In this document: positions 35,177 to 40,125 of the stretch, in pieces
How the letters are laid out: the number at the start of each line of letters is the position of its first letter
How positions within the stretch are numbered: the stretch's first letter is position 1
IMG/VR virus record: IMGVR_UViG_3300025418_000694
Span: 1 to 64,000 of that record
Origin: a virus
DNA: 64,000 bases
Strand: one strand, 5' to 3'
Translations under genes and position numbers: made by a program
Notes under the pieces: generated by a model
What the model was told of the DNA's origin: nothing
Database searches by the model: none
Seen by the model: only the letters and a program-made list of their open reading frames with translations

Positions 35177-35292
35177 TAGTTGACCTTACAGTATCTGCAT
35201 TGGCAAAGTCCATTTACGCACGGACACTCTTCATCTGATTGCAATAAACCCGTACCGTAGCACCAGTAACAGGCAGATATCTCTCTATCCAT
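35176..35292 (-). CDS. Cysteine-rich mini-protein (38 aa)
   Basis: MDREISACYWCYGTGLLQSD, then ECPCVNGLCQCRYCKVN. Eight cysteines in 38 residues, including CxxC pairs, suggest a zinc-binding knuckle. Start and stop overlap neighbours as TAATG. Confidence 0.6.
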   Translation of the reverse strand: MDREISACYWCYGTGLLQSDEECPCVNGLCQCRYCKVN

Positions 35293-35375
35293 TACTCGTC
35301 CCCGTTCTGATAACCGCACTTAATGCAGACCCAGTTATCCTCATCCTCATCAAAGACAAAGTGATGCTCACACAT
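35292..35375 (-). CDS. Zinc-ribbon mini-protein (27 aa)
   Basis: MCEHHFVFDEDEDNWVCIKC followed by GYQNGDE. CxxH and CxxC spaced by an acidic loop form a minimal zinc ribbon. It is the first gene of this minus-strand operon and faces away from the sigma-factor promoter region. Confidence 0.55.
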   Translation of the reverse strand: MCEHHFVFDEDEDNWVCIKCGYQNGDE

Positions 35376-35499
35376 GGACCAATCCTATCATAAGCGCGAT
35401 GATCCTCACCTTGGGCTACTGCCTAACAAACTTAGGTCATACCTGTGGATTTCACCTGGCAGCCATGTCTATTTGTCGACAATTTAACCCTAGGGGGGT

Positions 35500-35543
35500 C
35501 TGAGAATAGTCTGAGAATAGTCTGAGAATAGGCTGTGAATAAT
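35500..35543 (+). repeat. 11-bp direct-repeat array A (4 units)
   Basis: CTGAGAATAGT at 35500, the same at 35511, CTGAGAATAGG at 35522 and CTGTGAATAAT at 35533, in exact 11-bp register. It lies directly upstream of the GGGAAT box. It is probably an operator array for a tandem-binding regulator. Confidence 0.85.
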
Positions 35544-35547
35544 GGGC

Positions 35548-35574
35548 GGGAATAAATAGGTGATAGGTTTGGTT
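35548..35574 (+). promoter_or_regulatory. ECF (SigR/SigH-type) promoter A, before the sigma gene
   Basis: GGGAAT at 35548-35553, 18 nt, GTT at 35572-35574. This equals the consensus known for SigR/SigH sigma factors. It precedes the phage ECF sigma gene, so the sigma factor probably activates its own transcription. Confidence 0.8.
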
Positions 35575-35616
35575 CACTAAGCAAGTGAGCAAGGGGCTCA
35601 CTGATAGGGGTACAAA

Positions 35617-36111
35617 ATGGACAAGGCACAACTAAGCAAGGACATACTAAACTATCAAGGGATGCTTTATGGTTACGCCATGAAACTAACTAATGGCAAT
35701 TCACATGACTCTCTCGATTTGGTACAGGATACTTTCGAGAAAGCGCTCGCTAATAGTGAGAAGTTTGACGGGGCTAATCTTCAAGCGTGGCTTCACACTA
35801 TCCTCCGCAATCAATTCATCAACGTTTACCGCAAGCAGTCTCGCATGGTAGTGGCTGATGAAACCGCGCTAGTGGAATTAGAAACAGAAACCGCGCCTAG
35901 CGCAGAGTACCGCGCAATTTTCAATCACTTTTCGCCTAAAGTCTCTCAAGCCTTACAGGCTCTAGGGGATGACTTTCTAAAGGTTGTCTACCTAGTAGAC
36001 ATAGAGGGTTTCACTTATGAGGAAACCGCTAATCAACTAGGCGTTAAAACCGCCACAGTAGGCACACGCCTAAACCGCGCACATAAGGTTCTAAGGGAGG
36101 CTCTAGCATGA
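35617..36111 (+). CDS. ECF sigma factor of the SigR/SigH type (164 aa)
   Basis: Region 2 is at about residues 15-75: GMLYGYAMKLTNGNSHDSLD, DLVQDTFEKALANSEKFDG and NLQAWLHTILRNQFINVYRK. Region 4 is at about 115-163: KVVYLVDIEGFTYEETANQL, then GVKTATVGTRLNRAHKVLRE. The AWLxxILxNxxINxYRK and VYxxDxEGFxYxE strings are hallmarks of the SigR/SigH subgroup. There is no anti-sigma RsrA-like zinc gene nearby; a 30-aa membrane peptide is coupled instead. ATG has AGGGG upstream. It probably directs host RNA polymerase to promoters A-E in this window. Confidence 0.85.
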   Translation: MDKAQLSKDILNYQGMLYGYAMKLTNGNSHDSLDLVQDTFEKALANSEKFDGANLQAWLHTILRNQFINVYRKQSRMVVADETALVELETETAPSAEYRAIFNHFSPKVSQALQALGDDFLKVVYLVDIEGFTYEETANQLGVKTATVGTRLNRAHKVLREALA

Positions 36112-36200
36112 ACCCACTCACAAGCGGACTCCCAATCACAATTCTGTGGTTGGGGGCGAGCATAAGTTTCTACCTACTGATTAGGGACTTAACGAAATAA
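36108..36200 (+). CDS. Mini membrane peptide coupled to the sigma gene (30 aa)
   Basis: Its ATG overlaps the sigma stop (ATGA) and has GGGAGG 8 nt upstream, inside the sigma gene. The sequence ILWLGASISFYLLI is a membrane segment between MNPLTSGLPIT and RDLTK. It could tether or inhibit the sigma factor, or be a small toxin-like peptide. Only the sequence and coupling support it. Confidence 0.5.
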   Translation: MNPLTSGLPITILWLGASISFYLLIRDLTK

Positions 36201-36203
36201 GAA

Positions 36204-36226
36204 GGGGCGCGGGAAACCGCGCCTCT
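36204..36226 (+). terminator. Terminator after the sigma operon
   Basis: GGCGCGG at 36206-36212 pairs with CCGCGCC at 36217-36223 around GAAA, extended by flanking pairs. A pyrimidine-rich tail (TCTCTCTCG) follows. Confidence 0.7.
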
Positions 36227-36263
36227 CTCTCGATTCCCCGTAGGGGTATGGGGAGGGTGGGCC

Positions 36264-36273
36264 AACACAAACA
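36264..36273 (+). repeat. AACACAAACA box 1
   Basis: First of six intergenic copies of AACACAAACA, set here in GGGTGGGCCAACACAAACA. The same box recurs at 37397 and 38675, at 39854, and on the opposite strand at 38602 and 39757. Function unknown. Confidence 0.6.
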
Positions 36274-36332
36274 ATTGGCATTGGGAGCAAGGCATTAGGG
36301 AAGTGTTTACAATTCCCTAAAAGTGTTTATTC

Positions 36333-36365
36333 CTGAGAGATTCCTGAGAATTATCTGGAAATTAC
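36333..36365 (+). repeat. 11-bp direct-repeat array B (3 units)
   Basis: CTGAGAGATTC (36333), CTGAGAATTAT (36344), CTGGAAATTAC (36355), in 11-bp register before promoter B. Confidence 0.85.
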
Positions 36366-36369
36366 CTTA

Positions 36370-36396
36370 GGGAATAATAACCAACCCTAACCCGTT
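36370..36396 (+). promoter_or_regulatory. ECF-type promoter B
   Basis: GGGAAT at 36370-36375, 18 nt, GTT at 36394-36396 (within CCCGTTATACAGG). It serves the three-gene operon from 36438. The last 11-bp unit starts 15 nt before the -35 box. Confidence 0.8.
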
Positions 36397-36437
36397 ATAC
36401 AGGTACAAGGTCGGAAACGCCGACAAAAGGGGAAAAA

Positions 36438-36728
36438 ATGAACCACTTATACAAAAGCAATTATTCAAGCCTTACTGATGTAGATGTACAGATGGATGTA
36501 CGCGACAGCACCAACGGGGATGTCATGTTCGAGATGAACATGTCTAGTTGGCATGATAATAATACCTATCATGTCATGGAGCAATTCATCCTTACAGAGG
36601 CGCAGGCGCGCTCACTAAAAGAAGCACTAGAGACTTATCTAGAGGCTAAGTATGATGAGCGTGAAGCAGTTGCCCTAGCGCAATTTGACGCAGTACGTGA
36701 CGACCTATTTGAAGTGGAGGCAGAATAG
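36438..36728 (+). CDS. Hypothetical protein (96 aa)
   Basis: Begins MNHLYKSNYSSLTDVDVQMD. Beta-rich first half (DSTNGDVMFEMNMSSWHDNN) and acidic helical second half (RSLKEALETYLEAKYDEREA). A short AAAAGGGGAAAA precedes the ATG. First gene behind promoter B. Unknown function. Confidence 0.65.
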   Translation: MNHLYKSNYSSLTDVDVQMDVRDSTNGDVMFEMNMSSWHDNNTYHVMEQFILTEAQARSLKEALETYLEAKYDEREAVALAQFDAVRDDLFEVEAE

Positions 36729-36952
36729 TGGAAACACTATCAGCACTAGCAATTAAGAAAGATTCGGTGACTAGAGAAATGCTAGCCAGCGAGTTAGATG
36801 AAATGAACGCAGATTCACGCGCCTATTGTCTAATGCAGGTAATCGGACACCTAGAGTTAGACAAGGCACAAGGTCAAGAGTTATTCCCACTCTGGACAGC
36901 GTGGGTTACTGCTCGCAGTATTAACAATGACGCTTACGGATTGAGGGACTAA
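36728..36952 (+). CDS. Hypothetical protein (74 aa)
   Basis: Starts GTG (METLSALAIKKDSVTREML) overlapping the previous stop. Helical and acidic, with DEMNADSRAYCLMQVIGHLE. Unknown function. Confidence 0.6.
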   Translation: METLSALAIKKDSVTREMLASELDEMNADSRAYCLMQVIGHLELDKAQGQELFPLWTAWVTARSINNDAYGLRD

Positions 36953-37227
36953 TGGGACATAATTTCGCACAAGAATTGGCTAGCGGGGAGTTAACACTCC
37001 CCCTAGAGGAGGCTATAGCGATTCACCTAAGAAGTAATCACTATCCACCCGTACCGCTTTCTATGGTAACCCCCTGTATAGAAGCCATAGATAAATGCAA
37101 CGAGGGTGATTCTGGCGCGCTAATAGACTTACCCGATCCAATTAAATGGAAAGGCGCAAGCCAAGCACCAGCGTATGCAGTAATAGAAGGTCATCACTTA
37201 GAACCATGGGTTCAATGGGATGACTAA
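36952..37227 (+). CDS. Hypothetical protein (91 aa)
   Basis: ATG overlaps the previous stop (TAATG). Product MGHNFAQELASGELTLPLEE, later DKCNEGDSGALIDLPDPIKW and GHHLEPWVQWDD. Acidic and probably globular. Last gene before two terminators. Confidence 0.6.
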   Translation: MGHNFAQELASGELTLPLEEAIAIHLRSNHYPPVPLSMVTPCIEAIDKCNEGDSGALIDLPDPIKWKGASQAPAYAVIEGHHLEPWVQWDD

Positions 37228-37234
37228 CCCCAGA

Positions 37235-37261
37235 TAGGGAGGCTACCCCCTAGCCTCCCTA
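37235..37261 (+). terminator. Terminator after operon B
   Basis: TAGGGAGGCTA at 37235-37245 pairs perfectly with TAGCCTCCCTA at 37251-37261 around a CCCCC loop, then ATTTG. Confidence 0.8.
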
Positions 37262-37333
37262 ATTTGAAATGCTTGCCAAAAGCAAGGCGTGTTATGCCGC
37301 AGCCATAACCGAGGACTCACTCGAACTGGGATT

Positions 37334-37356
37334 AAAGCCACCAAATCGGTGGCTTT
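37334..37356 (+). terminator. Second hairpin terminator
   Basis: AAAGCCACC at 37334-37342 pairs with GGTGGCTTT at 37348-37356 around AAATC, then ACTATTT. Terminates either read-through from operon B or a small RNA from 37262. Confidence 0.7.
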
Positions 37357-37396
37357 ACTATTTAACTCCCTGACGGCATTGGGTTAGGCATTGACC

Positions 37397-37406
37397 AACA
37401 CAAACA
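37397..37406 (+). repeat. AACACAAACA box 2
   Basis: Within GACCAACACAAACATTAGG, upstream of array C. Same orientation as boxes 1, 4 and 6. Confidence 0.6.
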
Positions 37407-37445
37407 TTAGGCTTTCGGGTATTGGCGCAAACTCCCCAAACAAAA

Positions 37446-37489
37446 CTGAGAGATTTCTGAGAATTGGCTGAGAATTGCCTGGAAATAGC
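37446..37489 (+). repeat. 11-bp direct-repeat array C (4 units)
   Basis: CTGAGAGATTT (37446), CTGAGAATTGG (37457), CTGAGAATTGC (37468), CTGGAAATAGC (37479), in exact 11-bp register. Confidence 0.85.
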
Positions 37490-37492
37490 GGC

Positions 37493-37519
37493 GGGAATAA
37501 ATTGGGGTTATGAGCCGTT
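37493..37519 (+). promoter_or_regulatory. ECF-type promoter C
   Basis: GGGAAT at 37493-37498, 18 nt, GTT at 37517-37519 in GCCGTTATACAGATG. The downstream CCGTTATACAG is nearly identical to promoter B. Confidence 0.8.
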
Positions 37520-37563
37520 ATACAGATGAATAGCCACACGGGTTATTCGGGAAAGGTAATCAA

Positions 37564-37758
37564 ATGCTAACTGATACACAATCTCGCGAGATTAACCATC
37601 TCGTATTGCAATTATCTGCTGATTTAACAGTAGCGCCCGACTTTATAGTTGAGGCTATCCGCGAGGATGAAAGCGTAAACGCGCTAGTCTATCGCTGGCT
37701 CACACGTGGGGGAGTGGAATACCGCTCAATCCTAGACCTACTCAATGGGATGTTCTAA
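37564..37758 (+). CDS. Hypothetical protein (64 aa)
   Basis: Begins MLTDTQSREINHLVLQLSAD. Helical, with FIVEAIREDESVNALVYRWL. GGGAAAGG lies upstream of the start. First gene behind promoter C. Unknown function. Confidence 0.6.
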   Translation: MLTDTQSREINHLVLQLSADLTVAPDFIVEAIREDESVNALVYRWLTRGGVEYRSILDLLNGMF

Positions 37759-37964
37759 TGATTAAATTCCCACACACAATTAAATTGGTTGCTGAATTAG
37801 ATGAAAATAATCCAAGCACCAAGGCGCTCCAAGCGCTACCAGAATACCTACAGCATAAATTGCTTGAAGAAGCGTTTATTGGAGCACTAAATAGATTAAG
37901 CGTGTTTGATACCATAAATGAGGGCTCAACATGGGGAATAGTTAAGGTGGATACCAATGGATGA
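37758..37964 (+). CDS. Hypothetical protein (68 aa)
   Basis: ATG overlaps the previous stop (TAATG). Product MIKFPHTIKLVAELDENNPS, then EEAFIGALNRLSVFDTINEG. Unknown function. Confidence 0.6.
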   Translation: MIKFPHTIKLVAELDENNPSTKALQALPEYLQHKLLEEAFIGALNRLSVFDTINEGSTWGIVKVDTNG

Positions 37965-38082
37965 ACAAGCCGAGCGTATCAAGGAGCGCATGTCCGAGGA
38001 GTTAGATGACATCCTAGCCAATGGAGACCTGCAAGCGTTCGAGGAATTATTCGAGGATCGAGACCCGTTCGAATTCCTATAA
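37957..38082 (+). CDS. Acidic mini-protein (41 aa)
   Basis: Starts at ATG 37957 inside the end of the preceding gene. Product MDEQAERIKERMSEELDDIL, then QAFEELFEDRDPFEFL. A strongly acidic helix, which could be a protein-interaction or DNA-mimic peptide. Unknown function. Confidence 0.55.
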   Translation: MDEQAERIKERMSEELDDILANGDLQAFEELFEDRDPFEFL

Positions 38083-38089
38083 CAAAAGT

Positions 38090-38114
38090 GGGGCGGGAAT
38101 AAAAAGCCCGCCCC
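38090..38114 (+). terminator. Terminator with GGGGCGGG stem
   Basis: GGGGCGGG at 38090-38097 pairs with CCCGCCCC at 38107-38114. A terminator with the same A-rich loop style recurs at 39703. It separates the 41-aa gene from the HTH gene, which has its own GGGAGG ribosome site and may depend on partial read-through. Confidence 0.65.
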
Positions 38115-38143
38115 AATCGTTACAGCAACAGAAGGGAGGAAAC

Positions 38144-38476
38144 ATGGAAAATGAAGTAGATGTGCTGCTTAAGCGCCTAAAAGAATTGGGCGTAGAGGCT
38201 AAGCCCGTTCGTGTCAATGAGCGCCAAAAGGCTACGCTACAAAAAATTGTAGAGGCTGATGTCGCTATTAAAGAAGCGCGGGAAACTATCAAGCAGGCTA
38301 CAGAAAATTGGCGCGTATCTAGGGAAACACTAGACCGCCTATTAGTAGAAGCCCGTAAGATGAAAGTAACCCAAGCAGAAATTGGCAAAGCCCTTGGTAT
38401 TAGCAATGGCTCTGTATCAAGTAGGACAATTACGGCACGCCGTAGAGTCCGTAAAAGAAACCGCACCAAGAAATAA
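38144..38476 (+). CDS. HTH-domain protein, putative regulator (110 aa)
   Basis: Start at ATG 38144 after GGGAGGAAAC. A coiled-coil N-terminal half (DVLLKRLKELGVEAKPVRVN; IKEARETIKQATENWRVS) leads to an HTH near residues 75-98 (MKVTQAEIGKALGISNGSVS), and a basic end (ARRRVRKRNRTKK). It is a candidate for the regulator that reads the 11-bp arrays, though nothing in the sequence proves this. Confidence 0.65.
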   Translation: MENEVDVLLKRLKELGVEAKPVRVNERQKATLQKIVEADVAIKEARETIKQATENWRVSRETLDRLLVEARKMKVTQAEIGKALGISNGSVSSRTITARRRVRKRNRTKK

Positions 38477-38601
38477 CCGATAAATTTCTGAGGCTATCCG
38501 TCGCCAATCGAAGCCGTAATTGCCTCAGTTCCCCAAAGTAGGTGGTTGGTTCCCACCTGCTAGAGCGCGGGTATACCTTCCCCCCGCGCTCACCCCTAAA
38601 A

Positions 38602-38611
38602 TGTTTGTGTT
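38602..38611 (-). repeat. AACACAAACA box 3 (inverted)
   Basis: TGTTTGTGTT on the plus strand, followed by GAACCCGCCCGCCCAC. Together with box 4 it brackets a 63-nt segment holding a palindrome. Box 5/6 repeats this arrangement. Confidence 0.65.
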
Positions 38612-38649
38612 GAACCCGCCCGCCCACATGCCTGAAGGGAATAAGCCAA

Positions 38650-38676
38650 TTGGACAATTGTTAAACAATTGTCCAA
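38650..38676. repeat. 27-bp perfect palindrome 1
   Basis: TTGGACAATTGTT at 38650-38662, one A, then AACAATTGTCCAA at 38664-38676. It overlaps the first bases of box 4. Could be an operator or a replication/recombination site, or form a cruciform; there is no U-run. Confidence 0.75.
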
Positions 38677-38684
38677 CACAAACA
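38675..38684 (+). repeat. AACACAAACA box 4
   Basis: Directly overlaps the right arm of palindrome 1 and is followed by TTCCTAGCCC. Box 6 has the same relation to palindrome 2. Confidence 0.65.
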
Positions 38685-38697
38685 TTCCTAGCCCAAA

Positions 38698-38741
38698 GTG
38701 AACATTAGGTGAACATTACCTGAGAGAAACCTGTGAATAGA
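38698..38741 (+). repeat. 11-bp direct-repeat array D (4 units)
   Basis: GTGAACATTAG (38698), GTGAACATTAC (38709), CTGAGAGAAAC (38720), CTGTGAATAGA (38731). It mixes two unit types in one 11-bp register, linking the GTGAAC type to the CTGAGA type. Confidence 0.85.
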
Positions 38742-38744
38742 GAT

Positions 38745-38771
38745 GGGAATAATGAGAGGGTAGTATCCGTT
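38745..38771 (+). promoter_or_regulatory. ECF-type promoter D
   Basis: GGGAAT at 38745-38750, 18 nt, GTT at 38769-38771 in ATCCGTTCTAC. It serves the genes from 38820. Confidence 0.8.
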
Positions 38772-38819
38772 CTACTATTGAAAGCGAAACCAACCAAGCG
38801 CTTTCAGAATAGGACAAAA

Positions 38820-39203
38820 ATGAACACAACTGACACTCTTACAGTATCAAACGAGTTTACTGTAGGCGAACTATGGGAAGCAGTCTGGGGCTGTGACGGA
38901 GCGGGCATGGTCTATTGGTGCTCTAAAATCCGCACTCCAGAAGGCAAGGACATCTATCTTTTCCTCAACAAAGGTGATGAATTTGTCCCCAACCCTCAAC
39001 CTGTCAAAATTTATGACACGACAGGCGTTACTCCTAAAACCTACGTGGTAACTGTCGAGGATTTGCGCCGAGGCTACGAACTAGCACTCAAAGCAGGTCA
39101 GACACATTGCGGAGGTTATCCTCTAGAAATTGACGACGCCGACTCCTGTTTCGGTGACATGGTTATACAGTACGCAATCTTTAACGAATTAGTCTACGGA
39201 TAG
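38820..39203 (+). CDS. Hypothetical protein (127 aa)
   Basis: Start taken at ATG 38820 (MNTTDTLTVSNEFTVGELWE), since the earlier in-frame GTG lies in the promoter. Contains GMVYWCSKIRTPEGKDIYLF and LRRGYELALKAGQTHCGGYP. Acidic and apparently globular, single domain. A similar YxLALxxGQxHCGG shape occurs in unnamed phage proteins. Unknown function. Confidence 0.65.
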   Translation: MNTTDTLTVSNEFTVGELWEAVWGCDGAGMVYWCSKIRTPEGKDIYLFLNKGDEFVPNPQPVKIYDTTGVTPKTYVVTVEDLRRGYELALKAGQTHCGGYPLEIDDADSCFGDMVIQYAIFNELVYG

Positions 39204-39214
39204 GAAGGGAAAAC

Positions 39215-39349
39215 ATGAGCGAAGTAGTATGGCAGAGCCAAATCACAGAGGACATGGTTCAAGATGTAAGCGCCCGTTCGTTCTTATTTGAGGAATTGGA
39301 CGACGCGGTAATGCGAATTTGTCAGGAATACGGGGTAAAATCCCTATGA
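39215..39349 (+). CDS. Mini-protein (44 aa)
   Basis: Begins MSEVVWQSQITEDMVQDVSA after GGAAGGGAAAAC and ends EYGVKSL. Acidic helix. Its stop overlaps the next ATG as ATGA. Confidence 0.55.
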   Translation: MSEVVWQSQITEDMVQDVSARSFLFEELDDAVMRICQEYGVKSL

Positions 39350-39492
39350 GCCGTAGACACTTTCGCGCCCTAGCCGAAGCCCTAAAGGACTCAGGCGCTA
39401 GTTATCAGACTGTGGCTGCTATTGCTAGAGTCTGTGCCAATGAAAACCCAAGATTTGACTCCTCTAAGTTCTTTGAGGCGTGTGGCGTATGA
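39346..39492 (+). CDS. Mini-protein (48 aa)
   Basis: Begins MSRRHFRALAEALKDSGASY, then VAAIARVCANENPRFDSSKF. Basic helix with a Cys-containing end. Such short proteins are common in actinophages, with no known role. ATGA overlaps on both sides. Confidence 0.6.
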   Translation: MSRRHFRALAEALKDSGASYQTVAAIARVCANENPRFDSSKFFEACGV

Positions 39493-39656
39493 CTACCTAT
39501 AACACAGTAGTGCGCTTATACGCCTCAATAGAGGCAGAAACAGAGGAACAAGCAGAGTCAAGACTCCATGACTACATGAATAGCGTGGGTCTAGTTCCTA
39601 GTAATTGCGTTGTAGTCGCCGATTATGACGTAACAGACTTCGACAAGGAGGATTGA
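39489..39656 (+). CDS. Small protein (55 aa)
   Basis: Begins MTTYNTVVRLYASIEAETEE, then AESRLHDYMNSVGLVPSNCV. A beta-alpha-beta pattern with an acidic end. Coupled by ATGA to the gene before. Unknown function. Confidence 0.6.
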   Translation: MTTYNTVVRLYASIEAETEEQAESRLHDYMNSVGLVPSNCVVVADYDVTDFDKED

Positions 39657-39702
39657 CGGAGACTAGCCGAGCCTGTCCTAGCCGTAATTGTATCCGTCAA
39701 GG

Positions 39703-39728
39703 GCGGTGGGAAGTAAAAAGCCCACCGC
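39703..39728 (+). terminator. Terminator with GCGGTGGG stem
   Basis: GCGGTGGG at 39703-39710 pairs with CCCACCGC at 39721-39728, with loop AAGTAAAAAG. It ends operon D. Confidence 0.7.
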
Positions 39729-39756
39729 TATACAAAAAGCGCGGAAATGTCTAAAT

Positions 39757-39766
39757 TGTTTGTGTT
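39757..39766 (-). repeat. AACACAAACA box 5 (inverted)
   Basis: TGTTTGTGTT on the plus strand followed by GACCCACCCACCCAC. Matches box 3, which has GAACCCGCCCGCCCAC next to it. Confidence 0.65.
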
Positions 39767-39798
39767 GACCCACCCACCCACGTACCTAAATACGACAT

Positions 39799-39823
39799 CT
39801 TATTCCGCAATAAGCGGAATAAG
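39799..39823. repeat. 10-bp inverted repeat
   Basis: CTTATTCCGC at 39799-39808 pairs with GCGGAATAAG at 39814-39823 around AATAA. It occupies the place between the inverted box and the palindrome. Confidence 0.65.
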
Positions 39824-39826
39824 CAT

Positions 39827-39855
39827 TTGGGCTAATTGTTTAACAATTAGCCCAA
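39827..39855. repeat. 29-bp perfect palindrome 2
   Basis: TTGGGCTAATTGTT at 39827-39840, one T, AACAATTAGCCCAA at 39842-39855. It shares the central AATTGTT(N)AACAATT with palindrome 1 and overlaps box 6 in the same way. Confidence 0.75.
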
Positions 39856-39863
39856 CACAAACA
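39854..39863 (+). repeat. AACACAAACA box 6
   Basis: Overlaps the right arm of palindrome 2, followed by TTCCCGCCCC. Confidence 0.65.
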
Positions 39864-39876
39864 TTCCCGCCCCAAG

Positions 39877-39942
39877 ATGAACATTAGATGAACATTAACT
39901 GAGAGATTGCTGAGAGATTACTGAGAGAAGGCTGAGAGCCAA
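39877..39942 (+). repeat. 11-bp direct-repeat array E2 (6 units, no ECF promoter)
   Basis: ATGAACATTAG (39877), ATGAACATTAA (39888), CTGAGAGATTG (39899), CTGAGAGATTA (39910), CTGAGAGAAGG (39921), CTGAGAGCCAA (39932). No GGGAAT follows. Instead a TATAGT at 39945-39950 and a long hairpin lie just after it. Confidence 0.8.
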
Positions 39943-39973
39943 TCTATAGTAGAGTGAGAGTCTGCTATAGATT
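39941..39973 (+). ncRNA. Possible structured RNA start: 12-bp hairpin
   Basis: AATCTATAGTAG at 39941-39952 pairs with CTGCTATAGATT at 39962-39973 (one G-U), loop AGTGAGAGT. It lies directly after a six-unit repeat array and before 100 nt without a gene. It may be the start of a small RNA, a terminator (an A-run follows, not a U-run), or an operator. Confidence 0.35.
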
Positions 39974-40089
39974 AAAAATGGACACGCCTTCGGCTACTGT
40001 CTAAAGAACGAAGTGAGAGTGTAGCGATACGTCCAGATTATTGCTATATGTCCGATTTGTCTTATATGATAACAATCTCTGCGATTACT

Positions 40090-40122
40090 GTTCACCTTCC
40101 GTTCACCTTCCGTTCATCTACT
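40090..40122 (+). repeat. PHO-box-like 11-bp array E (3 units)
   Basis: GTTCACCTTCC at 40090 and 40101, then GTTCATCTACT at 40112. GTTCACC in 11-nt direct repeats is the published PhoP-binding PHO box of Streptomyces. It lies in the same phase to the -35 box as arrays A-D. Confidence 0.75.
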
Positions 40123-40125
40123 TAG

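Larger units (their letters stand above)
37262..37563 (+). other. Intergenic region with no CDS: second terminator, box 2, array C
   Basis: From 37262 to 37333 I see no gene. Short pairings (TTGC/GCAA, CGAG/CTCG) hint at a transcribed leader, but it does not fold as a tRNA. A second hairpin, AACACAAACA box 2, repeat array C and promoter C follow, each listed separately. Confidence 0.5.
38477..38819 (+). other. Intergenic region with no CDS: hairpins, box pair, palindrome, array D
   Basis: CTGAGGC at 38488-38494 pairs with GCCTCAG at 38522-38528. AGGTGG at 38540 pairs with CCACCT at 38553. AGCGCGGG at 38564-38571 pairs with CCCGCGCT at 38583-38590. Then come box 3, a 27-bp palindrome, box 4, array D and promoter D. 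The string AGCCGTAATTG near 38511 recurs near 39681, so this spacer and 39657-39720 share ancestry. Confidence 0.6.

Noticed and set aside
35432-35629. Minus-strand open frame through the sigma promoter region
   Set aside because: It crosses array A and promoter A, has no ribosome site and runs into the sigma gene start. Considered a shadow.
37262-37333. tRNA-like stretch (CTCGAACTGGG resembling a T-arm)
   Set aside because: No acceptor stem, no complete T-arm and no plausible anticodon stem. The pairings are short.
38094-38114. GGGAAT inside CGGGAATAAAAAG
   Set aside because: It is part of the loop side of a GGGGCGGG/CCCGCCCC terminator and has no GTT 18 nt further.
38635-38660. GGGAAT near 38638 with GTT 17 nt on
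   Set aside because: The spacer is 17 nt instead of 18, there is no array, and the GTT lies in the palindrome. Treated as coincidence.
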